Assembly (NCBI RefSeq): GCF_020991475.1
Contig: NZ_JAJMPA010000001.1
Span: 2,728,001-2,792,000 of the forward strand
Direction: 5' to 3'
DNA: 64,000 nt
DNA from: Pedobacter sp. MC2016-14
GTDB lineage: Bacteria > Bacteroidota > Bacteroidia > Sphingobacteriales > Sphingobacteriaceae
The notes beneath the pieces are model-generated. The model was not told where the DNA came from. It ran no database searches and saw only the letters and a list, made by a program, of their open reading frames with translations. Below are positions 1 through 9,529 of this stretch, one piece after another; the first letter of the stretch is position 1; every line of letters begins with the position of its first letter. The position numbers and the translations under genes are program-made.

Positions 1-62
1 TATAAAATAGTATAGGTAATTGTAAAATTTATCTCAATGGATAAAATCTATTATCTGTGCAA

Positions 63-401
63 CTACGCGCAGTAGTTAGGAGGGGGAGTAGGAACATTCC
101 TCGGTGGAAAATTCCCTATGCGCAAGCGCTGAAGTAAGGTATGTAAGGGTAAAAACTTTGTTCCTGTAGGGTGCTCATAAAGAACCACCGACGATTCATG
201 ATGAAGCAGTTTTTTCTTGGCCTTATCTAAAGATTCCTCTTCTTTATCTTTATTTTCTTCGGCCCCTTTTTCAATAGCATAGCTGCGGTTCACAGAAGAA
301 AAGGCATAAATGGAGAAGGCGCAAAATTTTAGCAGCAATATGCCCAATAGCAGCATGCCGAAAATGCCTTTTAAGAAATTGTTCCTAAATACCCTCATCA
401 T
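63..401 (-). CDS. Small single-pass membrane protein, unknown function
   Basis: I do not recognise this protein. About 112 residues: a basic N-terminus, one hydrophobic segment (roughly residues 10-35 after the MM start), a charged Glu/Lys-rich stretch (KGAEENKDKEEESLDKAKKK) and a proline-rich tail ending PTPPPNYCA. The frame can be extended upstream to 422, but the two adjacent Met codons at 401 and 398 directly before the basic/hydrophobic segment look like the natural start. It is transcribed away from the PUL and has no partner in the window. It is probably an inner-membrane or secreted small protein; nothing in the sequence gives a function. Confidence 0.55.
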   Translation of the reverse strand: MMRVFRNNFLKGIFGMLLLGILLLKFCAFSIYAFSSVNRSYAIEKGAEENKDKEEESLDKAKKKLLHHESSVVLYEHPTGTKFLPLHTLLQRLRIGNFPPRNVPTPPPNYCA

Positions 402-573
402 TCTTATGCAAATATAAATCAATCACTCATTTTCTATGAACACAGCATGTTTTTGTTACGCATTTTTATAGTGCTTTTATATATTTTGGTAATTTGATGA
501 CAAAGTTGCCCTACTTATTAGAAAGTTATTAGGATAAGAGGTGTGGTTAAAAAATCCTGTATTGATAGTTTTT

Positions 574-627
574 AAACCTATTTACTTGCATTCAAACCCT
601 TCCTGCTGCTTTAATCAGTTAATATTG
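574..627 (+). promoter_or_regulatory. Candidate PUL-regulator operator and promoter of the first GH28 operon
   Basis: AAACCTATTT begins at 574 and AAACCC at 594, a direct repeat with exactly 20 bp spacing, followed at 620 by TAATATTG, a near match to the Bacteroidota -7 element TAnnTTTG. The same three elements with the same 20 and 26 bp offsets occur at 9442/9462/9488 upstream of the CE12-SusCD operon. Tandem direct repeats two helical turns apart fit the AraC-type output domain of the hybrid regulator encoded between the two operons. That the regulator binds here is an inference. Confidence 0.65.
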
Positions 628-682
628 TGTCGGTGCTAAAAGAGTATTTCTTGACAGCCCGATAACCATTTATAATTTCTGT

Positions 683-2095
683 ATGATTAAGAAGCTACTG
701 TTTTTAATGATCCTGTTTTCAGGAATTTCATTTCCCATAGCAAAAGCAGGTTCACCCTATTATAACGTACGCGACTTTGGTGTAGTTGCAGATGGTAAGA
801 CGGTGACAACCGCAGCTATACAAGCGGTGATAGAAAAATGCGCTAAAGCCGGAGGAGGCAAAATTGTATTCCCGGCGGGCAATTACCTAACAGGGCCTTT
901 GTTTATGCGCAGTAATATAGAAATAGAGATTCTGGCTGGCGCTACGTTGATATTTCACGATGATATTTTAAATACGCCAGTAATTGAGGGCTCCTGGGAA
1001 GGTATTGAAAGAAAAGTTTATGCTGCTCTTTTTACCGGTCACAACCTAAAAAATATTGCCATTACCGGACGCGGCAGGTTAGAAGGCAGAGGAAGTACAT
1101 GGTGGAAAGCTTACCGTGAAACGGAAGCCATCAGGATCAGATTAGGCATTACCGAAAGAGAGCCTGATAATCCAAAAGATAGCCCCTTACCGTTTCCCCG
1201 TCCAAAAATGATCAATTTTTACAATTGCGAAGATATATTAATCAGTGGGATTACCATCAATAATTCAACATCCTGGACCATACACCCGGTTTTTTGCAGA
1301 AATATTGAAATCAATGGTATTTCAATTGTGCAACCCTATGACTCTCCAAATACAGATGGCATCAACCCGGAGGCTTGTCATAACGTAAGAATTTTCAATT
1401 GTTTTATCGATTGTGGCGATGACTGTATTACCCTAAAATCTGGTTATAACGAACATGGCAGAAAAAAGGGCATTCCTTGCGAAAATATTGTCATTGCCAA
1501 TTGCACCTTTGCGCACGGCCGTAGTGCTGTAGGTATTGGCAGCGAAATGTCGGGGGGCGTTCGAAATGTAACCATCAGCAATTGTGTTTTTAAGGGCACT
1601 AGACGGGGTTTACGCATCAAGAGTAAACGCGATAGAGGCGGAGTAGTTGAAAATATATTAGCTACAGGCATCATTATGGAAGACATTGAAGAGGCCATAT
1701 CCATTGATATGTATTACGAGACCAAATCTGATGCAGCAGAACCTATCAGCGAAAAAACACCTTTGTTTCGAAACATTAGGTTCAGTAATATCATAGGCAG
1801 CAACATAGACCAGCCCATCAATGTTTGGGGCTTGCCAGAATCGCCAATTGAAGGTTTGGTACTCGAAAATATCCGCATGGAATCAAAAAAGGGCATGGAT
1901 GCTAAATTTGTGAAGGACTTAAGGCTCCATAATGTCGAAATTATAAATGAGGATGGAAAGGTCCCTTTTTATATTCGGAATGGCTACAAAGTAGAGGTTT
2001 CTTTATTAAGAGGGCCTGTTGGCAAAGCAAAAAACAATATTGAAACTGAAAAAGTAACTGAATTTAAAGATCTTTTCAGAAATATAACCAATTAA
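683..2095 (+). CDS. GH28 family polygalacturonase-like glycoside hydrolase, secreted
   Basis: Hydrolyses alpha-galacturonosidic bonds in pectin-type polymers (family knowledge). An N-terminal signal peptide (about residues 1-22) is followed by the GH28 start motif YNVRDFGVVADGKT and a right-handed parallel beta-helix. The family's catalytic features are present: NTDG with D225, the adjacent pair D246-D247, the AHG histidine H278, and RIK at 311-313. The 470-residue length is typical for Bacteroidota exo-acting GH28 enzymes. It is the first gene of a likely two-gene unit with the GH10-FAD protein, under a promoter with the PUL direct repeat. Endo or exo action and the exact polymer (homogalacturonan, rhamnogalacturonan or xylogalacturonan) cannot be told from sequence. 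Confidence 0.9.
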   Translation: MIKKLLFLMILFSGISFPIAKAGSPYYNVRDFGVVADGKTVTTAAIQAVIEKCAKAGGGKIVFPAGNYLTGPLFMRSNIEIEILAGATLIFHDDILNTPVIEGSWEGIERKVYAALFTGHNLKNIAITGRGRLEGRGSTWWKAYRETEAIRIRLGITEREPDNPKDSPLPFPRPKMINFYNCEDILISGITINNSTSWTIHPVFCRNIEINGISIVQPYDSPNTDGINPEACHNVRIFNCFIDCGDDCITLKSGYNEHGRKKGIPCENIVIANCTFAHGRSAVGIGSEMSGGVRNVTISNCVFKGTRRGLRIKSKRDRGGVVENILATGIIMEDIEEAISIDMYYETKSDAAEPISEKTPLFRNIRFSNIIGSNIDQPINVWGLPESPIEGLVLENIRMESKKGMDAKFVKDLRLHNVEIINEDGKVPFYIRNGYKVEVSLLRGPVGKAKNNIETEKVTEFKDLFRNITN

Positions 2096-2147
2096 AGATG
2101 GGGCCATCATGGTAGCTTCATTACCATTGAAAACAAATTATAAACAA

Positions 2148-5100
2148 ATGAAAACAACGATAGTCATCGGCATACTCTCTTTCTTTTTTATCGAACGTGC
2201 ATTTTCTCAAAATACTTTTCCTAAAAGCGAAAAAGAAGATAAAAATCAGGTCATGAGCAGTGCTTACTGGCAAATTTGGAGTACAGATGTACAGCAGAAA
2301 ATAGATCGGGACATTGATAAAAACAGGAAGGCTGATGCAGTTTTGCAGATTAGCGACGTTAAAATCGGCACCGAACTTAAAATTGAGCAAATTTCCCATG
2401 ATTTTATATTTGGGGCACATATTTTCAATTATAACCAATTGGGCACAAAAGAATTAAATGATAAATATAAAAATCTATATGGAACACTTTTTAATTCTGC
2501 CACTATCGCATTTTACTGGAATAAGCATGAGATTACTCCTGGAAAACCGCGTTACGAGGAAGAATATAGAGATACGGAAGCTTATTGGAATAATGTAAAG
2601 GACCCAAAGGCCGAGCTGCATTGGCGTCGTCCCGCTACTGATCCTGTTGTTGAATTTTGTGAAAGCAAGGGCATTCGGCTGCACGGGCACACTTTGGTCT
2701 GGGGCAACCGAAGATGGCATTTCCCTGGTTGGATTGCAGGAGATTTAATGACACCCGAAGAAAAGCTGAAAATGGACGGCCTTGTCAAGACATATGCATC
2801 AGACAAGAATACGCTGAAAGAAGAAATGTATCAGGAGGAATATAAAAAACTCAGTCCGGCTCAATTGGCAGATCTGTTTCCTGCTTTTACCACAACACTG
2901 GCCGAAACGCAGGAGAAGAGAATTAAAGAGATCGCAAATCACTATAAAGGTCGCCTGCAAAGCTGGGATGTGGTTAACGAAAGTGCCAAAGACTATAACG
3001 CCGGCAATTTAATTAGCGGAGCAAGTTTAAGTAAAAGTTGGTATGGCTTAATGCCCGGCGATTACGATTATACCTCATTAAGAACAGCAAAGGAAGCTTT
3101 TCCTGAAAATGTGGCATTGAATATTAACGATTATGATATGGGCGAAGCTTATGCAAATCAAGTGAAAAGTTTGCTTGCCAGAGGCAGCAAGATTGATATT
3201 ATGGGTTCTCAAATGCATAAACTTGGTACTAAAGGCAGTTTGGAAGCTTCAGAAGGTAAAGAAATCGAAACACCTCATATGGTATGGGAAAGAATGAATA
3301 TATTTTCGAGAACCGGTCTGCCAGTTCATTTAAGTGAAGTTACCATCGCATCTCCTGCTCAGGACGAAAAGGGACTGGCCATTCAGGCTATTCTGACGCA
3401 AAATATGTACCGCCTCTGGTTTAGCATTCAACCCTTAATGGGAATCACCTGGTGGAATGTGGTTGACGATTGTGGCGCTGCGGGAGAATCGGCTAAATCT
3501 GGACTGTTTACCCGTGAAATGCAGCCAAAGCCCGCTTTTTATGCCATTAATAATTTAATTAACAAAGAATGGATAACCAGGGAAACTATCAAAGTACAAA
3601 AGGATGGACAAGTAAAATTTAGGGGCTTTAAAGGCAAATACAGGGTAACATGGACAGATAAAAGTGGCAAAGTTCAGCATTCAGAATTTTATCTTAAAAA
3701 AGACGGAGATGGGTTTTATAATCAATCGGTAACCGCAGATGTTTGTGTTTATGGTGCAACAGCATCGGGTATTATGGCTGCTATCGCAGTTAAAAAAGAA
3801 GGTAAATCTGTCGTTTTGGTAGAGCCGGGCAGATGGGTAGGGGGAATTTTAGGTGCAGGAATTAAACCTCAACAAGACTGTCCCAACATTAATGCCACAG
3901 GTGGAATGACACGCCCTTTGATCGAAAGTTTGGGTGTGAGAAACAGTAATCCAAACTGGAAAGAAATTAATCCAAAAGATATTAGAGCAGATTTAATTGC
4001 GCTGCTGAAGCAGCATAAAATTGACATTGTATATCAGCACCGAATTTCCAGATGTGAGGTAAAGGATGGAAAAATCAATCAGGCATTTTTCGATTTCGCA
4101 CCTTTTGATGAATATGGGATCCCGCCCGAGAAAAGTAGTCAGTCGGAAAGTCTCAGCGTAAAATCTAAAGTATTTATAGACTGCAGTTACGAAGGAGACC
4201 TGATGTATTTTTCGGGAGTTACTTTCAGGGTAGGAAGAGATGCAAATGTAGATTACGATGAAAAGACCGCAGGCGTGCAGGTACCTACAAAATTAACACC
4301 AATAGATCCTTTTGTAATACCTGGTTTGCCGTCCAGCGGTTTGTTGAAAATGGTAGAAAAGGATCATAACAAACCTACAGGTTCTGGTGACCATTTCACA
4401 CAGGCATATAACTATCGCTACTATTTAACTACCGATCCAAGGTTTAAAGTAGCCATAACGCCACCAAATAACTATAATGCCGCAGACTTTGAATTAGTTG
4501 GCCGTTATGTAGCATTTTTAATTAAGGAAAATCCAGATCGGCAATTATTGTTTAAACAGTTAAGCGGTATTTTTCCGGGTTGGCTGAATGCCAATGAATA
4601 CAATTATCAGCGGGCTTCTTTAATTACCATCGCACCTGTAGCAATTAGTCACAGATATGCCTCGGGCGATTGGGCTACAAAGGCAAATATCTGGAGACAG
4701 CATAAAGATTATTTAAGTGGTTTACATCACTTTTTGTCAACCGATAGTAGAGTTCCTGTTGAATTTCGTGAGCAAACGGCAGCATTAGGATTGGATATCA
4801 GACCGCATCAGGAAACAAAAGGATGGCCTCATCAGCTTTATATCAGGGTTTCCAGAAGGTTGTTGGGTAACTATACAGTGACAGAGCATGATGTGCTAAA
4901 TAAAACAATGATTAGCGATCCGATTGGCCTTGCCCAATATGGTATAGATGTTTACCCATTACGAAGAATTTGGCTTGAAAAAGAAGGAAAGTACTATGTT
5001 GGATTAGAAGGGTCTATGTTTGTAGGTGGTGCCAAAGGGCCTACAAACAAGCCTTATCCGATTCCTTACCGGGCTATAACGCCATTAAAAAATGAATGTC

Positions 5101-5315
5101 AGAATTTGCTGGTTCCAGTATGTCTGTCGGCAAGTCATGTAGGTTATGCATCGGTAAGAATGGAACCTGTGTTTATGATTACCGGAGAATCTGCAGGCAT
5201 TGCTGCGGCACAGGCCATCACCGAAAATGTGGCTGTTCAGGATATCGATATGCTGAAATACAGGAATACCTTGAAGGCCGCTAAGCAACTTTTGCAATAC
5301 GATGGAAATAAATAG
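2148..5315 (+). CDS. Fusion of GH10 xylanase-like domain and FAD-dependent oxidoreductase, secreted
   Basis: One uninterrupted reading frame joins two enzymes. Residues ~60-490 are a GH10-like barrel: HGHTLVWG near 178, acid/base Glu278 in WDVVNES, nucleophile Glu397 in HLSEVTIA, and a C-terminal ITWWNVVDD strand. From ~527 to the end lies a FAD-dependent oxidoreductase of the type often labelled xanthan lyase-like in PULs: a dinucleotide-binding VCVYGATASGIMAA, then VEPGRWVGG, an FIDCSYEGDL block and a C-terminal GESAGIAAA helix. The start at 2148 is chosen over 2109 because it directly precedes a good signal peptide (MKTTIVIGILSFFFIERAFS). It lies about 50 bp after GH28 and is probably co-transcribed. 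The oxidoreductase substrate is unknown; an oxidised sugar or a product of the GH10 domain is possible. Confidence 0.85.
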   Translation: MKTTIVIGILSFFFIERAFSQNTFPKSEKEDKNQVMSSAYWQIWSTDVQQKIDRDIDKNRKADAVLQISDVKIGTELKIEQISHDFIFGAHIFNYNQLGTKELNDKYKNLYGTLFNSATIAFYWNKHEITPGKPRYEEEYRDTEAYWNNVKDPKAELHWRRPATDPVVEFCESKGIRLHGHTLVWGNRRWHFPGWIAGDLMTPEEKLKMDGLVKTYASDKNTLKEEMYQEEYKKLSPAQLADLFPAFTTTLAETQEKRIKEIANHYKGRLQSWDVVNESAKDYNAGNLISGASLSKSWYGLMPGDYDYTSLRTAKEAFPENVALNINDYDMGEAYANQVKSLLARGSKIDIMGSQMHKLGTKGSLEASEGKEIETPHMVWERMNIFSRTGLPVHLSEVTIASPAQDEKGLAIQAILTQNMYRLWFSIQPLMGITWWNVVDDCGAAGESAKSGLFTREMQPKPAFYAINNLINKEWITRETIKVQKDGQVKFRGFKGKYRVTWTDKSGKVQHSEFYLKKDGDGFYNQSVTADVCVYGATASGIMAAIAVKKEGKSVVLVEPGRWVGGILGAGIKPQQDCPNINATGGMTRPLIESLGVRNSNPNWKEINPKDIRADLIALLKQHKIDIVYQHRISRCEVKDGKINQAFFDFAPFDEYGIPPEKSSQSESLSVKSKVFIDCSYEGDLMYFSGVTFRVGRDANVDYDEKTAGVQVPTKLTPIDPFVIPGLPSSGLLKMVEKDHNKPTGSGDHFTQAYNYRYYLTTDPRFKVAITPPNNYNAADFELVGRYVAFLIKENPDRQLLFKQLSGIFPGWLNANEYNYQRASLITIAPVAISHRYASGDWATKANIWRQHKDYLSGLHHFLSTDSRVPVEFREQTAALGLDIRPHQETKGWPHQLYIRVSRRLLGNYTVTEHDVLNKTMISDPIGLAQYGIDVYPLRRIWLEKEGKYYVGLEGSMFVGGAKGPTNKPYPIPYRAITPLKNECQNLLVPVCLSASHVGYASVRMEPVFMITGESAGIAAAQAITENVAVQDIDMLKYRNTLKAAKQLLQYDGNK

Positions 5316-5417
5316 CTTATTGCTTTTTCATTTTAAATGTTAATGCTTTTTTAGTAATGGTCAAATGTTTTTTATCTTGTTGACGAAACCCTTAGCCAAA
5401 AACCAATATAGCTTGAT

Positions 5418-8400
5418 ATGAAGCCTTTACAACTTAATATTTTTGTTTTAAGAATAGCTTTGTGCTGCTGTTGCCTTTGTGTTTTTAAGGGTTACAGCTA
5501 TGAGTTCAAAACCATCAATGTAAGGAATGGTTTGAGTCATAACCGCACCTATTCTATGGTCAAAGACAAGCAGGGTTTAATGTGGTTTGCTACAAGGGCT
5601 GGTATAGATCAATACGATGGAACATCTTTCAGGCACCACCCATTGATAGTTGACAAAGCCTATGCAGGCCCTGTAAGCCGCGCCAATGACATCATTATGG
5701 ATCCGGAGGGTACATTATGGGCGTATGACAATACCGGGAATATTTTTCGATATGTAGCAAAAAGGGGTGCGTTTATACATGAAGTAACGCTGTCAGCAGC
5801 ACTGAAAAATGATAATGTAACCCTTCGCGGTATAACTTTTAGTCGTTCAGGACAAATGCTGGTTTTTGGCTCCTTCGGTTTGGCAGTTTATCAATACAAT
5901 ACAACCAAAGTGATCAGCGCAATAAAGCCATCTCAAAAAAATGCCCCGGCAGATATAGGTTTCATATGTCACTTAAAAGGAGATCGCTATGCTGCGGGTA
6001 CACTAAATGGTGTTTATCTCCTGCAAATCCAAGCCAATAAATTCTCTGCTAAAGAACTAACTTTCCAAGACACTGGTAATAAAAGAGTTCAGGCGATGGC
6101 TTTAGATGCAACTAAACAACATTTATATTTCGGAACTTTTGGAGGAAAGGTTTTTGATTTCGATGTAGACAAAGGTAAAGTTGCCAAAATAGAAACTATA
6201 AATTCCCCCTTTGGTATTAGAGTTATAAAGCTGAGTGGAGATTTCTTATACATCGCAACAAGCGGCTATGGCCTCTTAAAATGGAATCGGAAATCGAACA
6301 GAATTGAAAAGCATTATAAACTTAGCATAGACGATAAAGACAAACTGTCGTCTAATTCTATCTACGACGTATTTAGTGACGGCAAACGCCTTTGGGTGGC
6401 CACCTATAACAGAGGGATAGCGGTAATGGACCAGGATCTTCCAGATTTTCAGTTTATCCATAACCCAGAACATCATAATTCATTATATGGCAATTCTATC
6501 AGCGCCATTCTGGCAACTAGTGCCAACGAAATGTGGTTTGGCACAGACAATGGAATTAATATTTATTCCGCTGGTAAATGGCAGGAAATCTTAAATACCA
6601 CATTAGATAAACGTTACCGGATTTTAGCTTTATGTGAAGATAAAACAGGCGACATCTGGGCAGCAGAGATCACCTCTGGTGCCATCTGTATCGATCAAAA
6701 AACACGTCAAATTAAGGGGAAACTTAGTGAGATCATTCCAGGCAGTAGCCAGGTAAATACCAGACTGATCTATAGCATGTATAGCGATGCCGAAGGAACA
6801 TTGTGGTTTGGTGGTGTGTTCGGTAAAATTATCGGTTATCATCCCCAAACCAAAGTTTACAGGGAGTTTAAAAGCAATTCGATCAATACCATTAAGGAAT
6901 TTCAGGGCAAATTAATTATTGGTACTACAAAAGGTCTTTTTTGGCTGGACCAGCAGCAGGGAAAAGTTTTGCCCTGGCCAAACAGTGGTTCTGGCAATCC
7001 TATCTTCAAAAATTACATCAATCATATTTATGGACTTGGAGAAACGCTGTGGTTTAGCACTGAGCGTGGGTTGGTAAACTATAATCCTAAAAATGATTCG
7101 ATTAAGTTGTACACTCAGAAAGATGGTTTAGCCTCCAATGTTGTTTACAACATTAAGTCAGATCAATCGGGCAGGATCTGGGCAAGTACAGACAGAGGTC
7201 TTTCAGTGATCAATCCTAAAACGGGTAAAGTTTATTCCTTTGATGCTACCAATGGATTGAAGGAAGATAATTTTAGTCCTCGAGCAGCAGCGCTCAGTGC
7301 CGATAAAAAAATATGGTTTGGTACCATCAACGGGGTTTTATATTTTGATCCTGAAAAAATAAAGGACGAACATATTACGGCGAAACTTCATTTTGATGAT
7401 CTGTTGATCAATTATAAATCAGTTTACGATAGCAGCTCCAGTTATAATCTGACCGAAGGCCTAAATAATCTTCAAAAAATCGTATTAAGACATAACGAAA
7501 ATAGCTTTTCATTTAATTTTTCGGCAATTAACTACACTTATAAATCCAGAATATATTACCGCTGGAAGTTATCTGGATATGATCAGGAATTTATAGACTC
7601 CAGGGCAGGCCTAAAACCAAGTTATGCCAATGTGCCAGCGGGAGATTATGAGTTTAGGGTAGAAGCCGTAGAGACAGTAAACGGAAAATTGTTAGACAGT
7701 CGTAAAATAGCTATTCAAGTAGAGGCTGCCTGGTGGGCTATCTGGTACGCTAAGCTCATCTATGCTGTTGCAGGTGTTTCTTTAGCATTTTACATTTATA
7801 AAACGGTTAGACAACGGCGGCAACAGCAGGATTACGAAAATAAAATACGGTACTTTGCTGATACCGCCCATGAGATTAAAACTCCGATTACTTTAATTCT
7901 AGGCTCCCTGCAAAACCTTGGTGAAGATACCCTTACAGATAAAGGTTCACAACAGTTTTTAGATATGGCCATTAAGCACACTAAAAAATTAAATGTGATG
8001 GTGAACAGCTTGCTCGATTTTCAACGGGCTGAAATCCGTGCTATGAAATTAGAAGCAGCCAAACACGATATTGTTGATTTTGTAAAATCCCAGGTCGATA
8101 AATTTTATCCATTAGCCCTCCAGAAGCGGGTGGAAATAGTTATGGAGAATGAACTGACAGATCAGCAGCTTTGGTTTGATACGAATGCAATGGAGGTTAT
8201 CATAGAAAATCTGATTACCAATGCCTTAAAATATACCAGGGAGGGGGGCTTTATCAAAATAACGCTTCGTCCATACGGGAATAAAGAACTTGCCATAGCT
8301 GTAGAAGACAATGGAATAGGGATAGCGAAGGAAACACAAAAACAACTTTTTCAGCGTTTTTACCGTGCTGAAAATGCGATAAATAGTGGAGAAAGCGGTA

Positions 8401-9380
8401 CCGGAATTGGGTTGATCCTGGCCCGCACACTTACTGAACTGCAAGGGGGCAGAATTGAATTGTCCAGCGAGATCAATCAGGGTAGTACTTTTACTTTGAT
8501 ACTGAAATATGGTAATGCACATTTGAAAGACAGGCCAAATATTACGGTGATGACCAACGAGCATGCATCAACTGTTTTTGCAACGGAATTGAATGTCTTG
8601 CCAATGATCCAGGTCCAGGAGGCAATGACAACGGATAAACCACTGGTTTTAGTGGTAGAAGACAATCTGGATTTACGCTTGTTTCTCAGTCGCAGTTTAG
8701 AAGAAACTTATCATGTAGAAGTAGCCCAGGATGCCGAAACGGGAATTCAAATGCTAACAAACCTGAATCCTGACCTGATCCTGTCTGACGTGATGATGCC
8801 TGGAATGGATGGTTATGAGTTTTGCCGAAAGGTTAAAAATGATATCAAGACCTCTCATATTCCGTTGATCTTGCTAACCGCATTAGATCAAAAAAGTAGT
8901 GTAGTAAAGGGCTACGATTGTGGCGCAGATAATTATGTAGTTAAGCCTTTTGATGTTACTTTGCTTAAAATGAAGATCGAAAATACCATTCGTAACCGTA
9001 GAAAGTTAAAAGAGAAACTGATACAGAATATTGGTAGCGAGCAAATGGTATCTATGCAGAATAATGCCGATGATCTCTTTCTAACTAAGATTACTGAAAA
9101 GCTGGAAGCAAATATTTCCGAATCAGAATATTCTATAGACGAGCTGTGCGCTGATATGAAGATTAGCCGCTCCACCTTCTACAACAAGATCAAAGGTTTA
9201 ACCAATCATAGTCCTAATGATTTTATTCGGATCTTCAGATTGAACAAGGCGGCACAATTGCTTAAAAGTGGTGACCATAATGTAAATGAGGTAGCTTACA
9301 TGACAGGCTTTGCCGACCCTAAATATTTTAGTACCCTATTTAAAAAACACTTTAAAATCAGTCCCAGTAAATTGTTGTAA
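5418..9380 (+). CDS. Hybrid two-component system sensor/regulator controlling the PUL
   Basis: A one-protein signalling system anchored in the inner membrane. Order: signal peptide; about 14 two-component propeller repeats (W-F-G/A-T-x-x-G type) to ~residue 690; Y_Y_Y domain ~700-765; transmembrane helix ~772-795; HisKA with phospho-acceptor His818 (AHEIKTP); HATPase with N-box ENLITNALKYT and GTGIGL; receiver with phospho-acceptor Asp1124 (LILSDVMMPG); C-terminal AraC-type DNA-binding domain ending KHFKISPSKLL. The periplasmic propeller senses an oligosaccharide in this family, and the AraC domain activates susCD operons. It sits between two operons whose promoters share a 20-bp-spaced direct repeat, the likely target. 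The architecture is complete with no missing catalytic residue. Confidence 0.95.
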   Translation: MKPLQLNIFVLRIALCCCCLCVFKGYSYEFKTINVRNGLSHNRTYSMVKDKQGLMWFATRAGIDQYDGTSFRHHPLIVDKAYAGPVSRANDIIMDPEGTLWAYDNTGNIFRYVAKRGAFIHEVTLSAALKNDNVTLRGITFSRSGQMLVFGSFGLAVYQYNTTKVISAIKPSQKNAPADIGFICHLKGDRYAAGTLNGVYLLQIQANKFSAKELTFQDTGNKRVQAMALDATKQHLYFGTFGGKVFDFDVDKGKVAKIETINSPFGIRVIKLSGDFLYIATSGYGLLKWNRKSNRIEKHYKLSIDDKDKLSSNSIYDVFSDGKRLWVATYNRGIAVMDQDLPDFQFIHNPEHHNSLYGNSISAILATSANEMWFGTDNGINIYSAGKWQEILNTTLDKRYRILALCEDKTGDIWAAEITSGAICIDQKTRQIKGKLSEIIPGSSQVNTRLIYSMYSDAEGTLWFGGVFGKIIGYHPQTKVYREFKSNSINTIKEFQGKLIIGTTKGLFWLDQQQGKVLPWPNSGSGNPIFKNYINHIYGLGETLWFSTERGLVNYNPKNDSIKLYTQKDGLASNVVYNIKSDQSGRIWASTDRGLSVINPKTGKVYSFDATNGLKEDNFSPRAAALSADKKIWFGTINGVLYFDPEKIKDEHITAKLHFDDLLINYKSVYDSSSSYNLTEGLNNLQKIVLRHNENSFSFNFSAINYTYKSRIYYRWKLSGYDQEFIDSRAGLKPSYANVPAGDYEFRVEAVETVNGKLLDSRKIAIQVEAAWWAIWYAKLIYAVAGVSLAFYIYKTVRQRRQQQDYENKIRYFADTAHEIKTPITLILGSLQNLGEDTLTDKGSQQFLDMAIKHTKKLNVMVNSLLDFQRAEIRAMKLEAAKHDIVDFVKSQVDKFYPLALQKRVEIVMENELTDQQLWFDTNAMEVIIENLITNALKYTREGGFIKITLRPYGNKELAIAVEDNGIGIAKETQKQLFQRFYRAENAINSGESGTGIGLILARTLTELQGGRIELSSEINQGSTFTLILKYGNAHLKDRPNITVMTNEHASTVFATELNVLPMIQVQEAMTTDKPLVLVVEDNLDLRLFLSRSLEETYHVEVAQDAETGIQMLTNLNPDLILSDVMMPGMDGYEFCRKVKNDIKTSHIPLILLTALDQKSSVVKGYDCGADNYVVKPFDVTLLKMKIENTIRNRRKLKEKLIQNIGSEQMVSMQNNADDLFLTKITEKLEANISESEYSIDELCADMKISRSTFYNKIKGLTNHSPNDFIRIFRLNKAAQLLKSGDHNVNEVAYMTGFADPKYFSTLFKKHFKISPSKLL

Positions 9381-9440
9381 GCCCTATATCTCCCAATTAT
9401 CAGGTAGAATAGATTTCGGGGCCTGTTTTTTAATGGAAAA

Positions 9441-9495
9441 CAAACCTATTTGTTAAATATCAAACCTCGTTTTAGTACACGTATTTCTAATATTG
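9441..9495 (+). promoter_or_regulatory. Candidate PUL-regulator operator and promoter of the CE12-SusCD operon
   Basis: CAAACCTATTT begins at 9441 and CAAACCT again at 9461, a 20-bp-spaced direct repeat. TAATATTG at 9488-9495 is the -7-like element. There is no TTG at the -33 position; the second repeat covers it, as expected for an activator-dependent promoter. Geometry and the first ten repeat bases are identical to the site at 574-627. Assignment to the upstream hybrid regulator is inference. Confidence 0.65.
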
Positions 9496-9529
9496 TACCA
9501 AAAGAAACTAACCAAATAAAATAAGCCAA

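Noticed and set aside
2148..5315. Frameshift artefact joining two genes
   Set aside because: The frame is continuous through the linker (~490-525) with no stop, start or ribosome-binding remnant, and both halves look complete.
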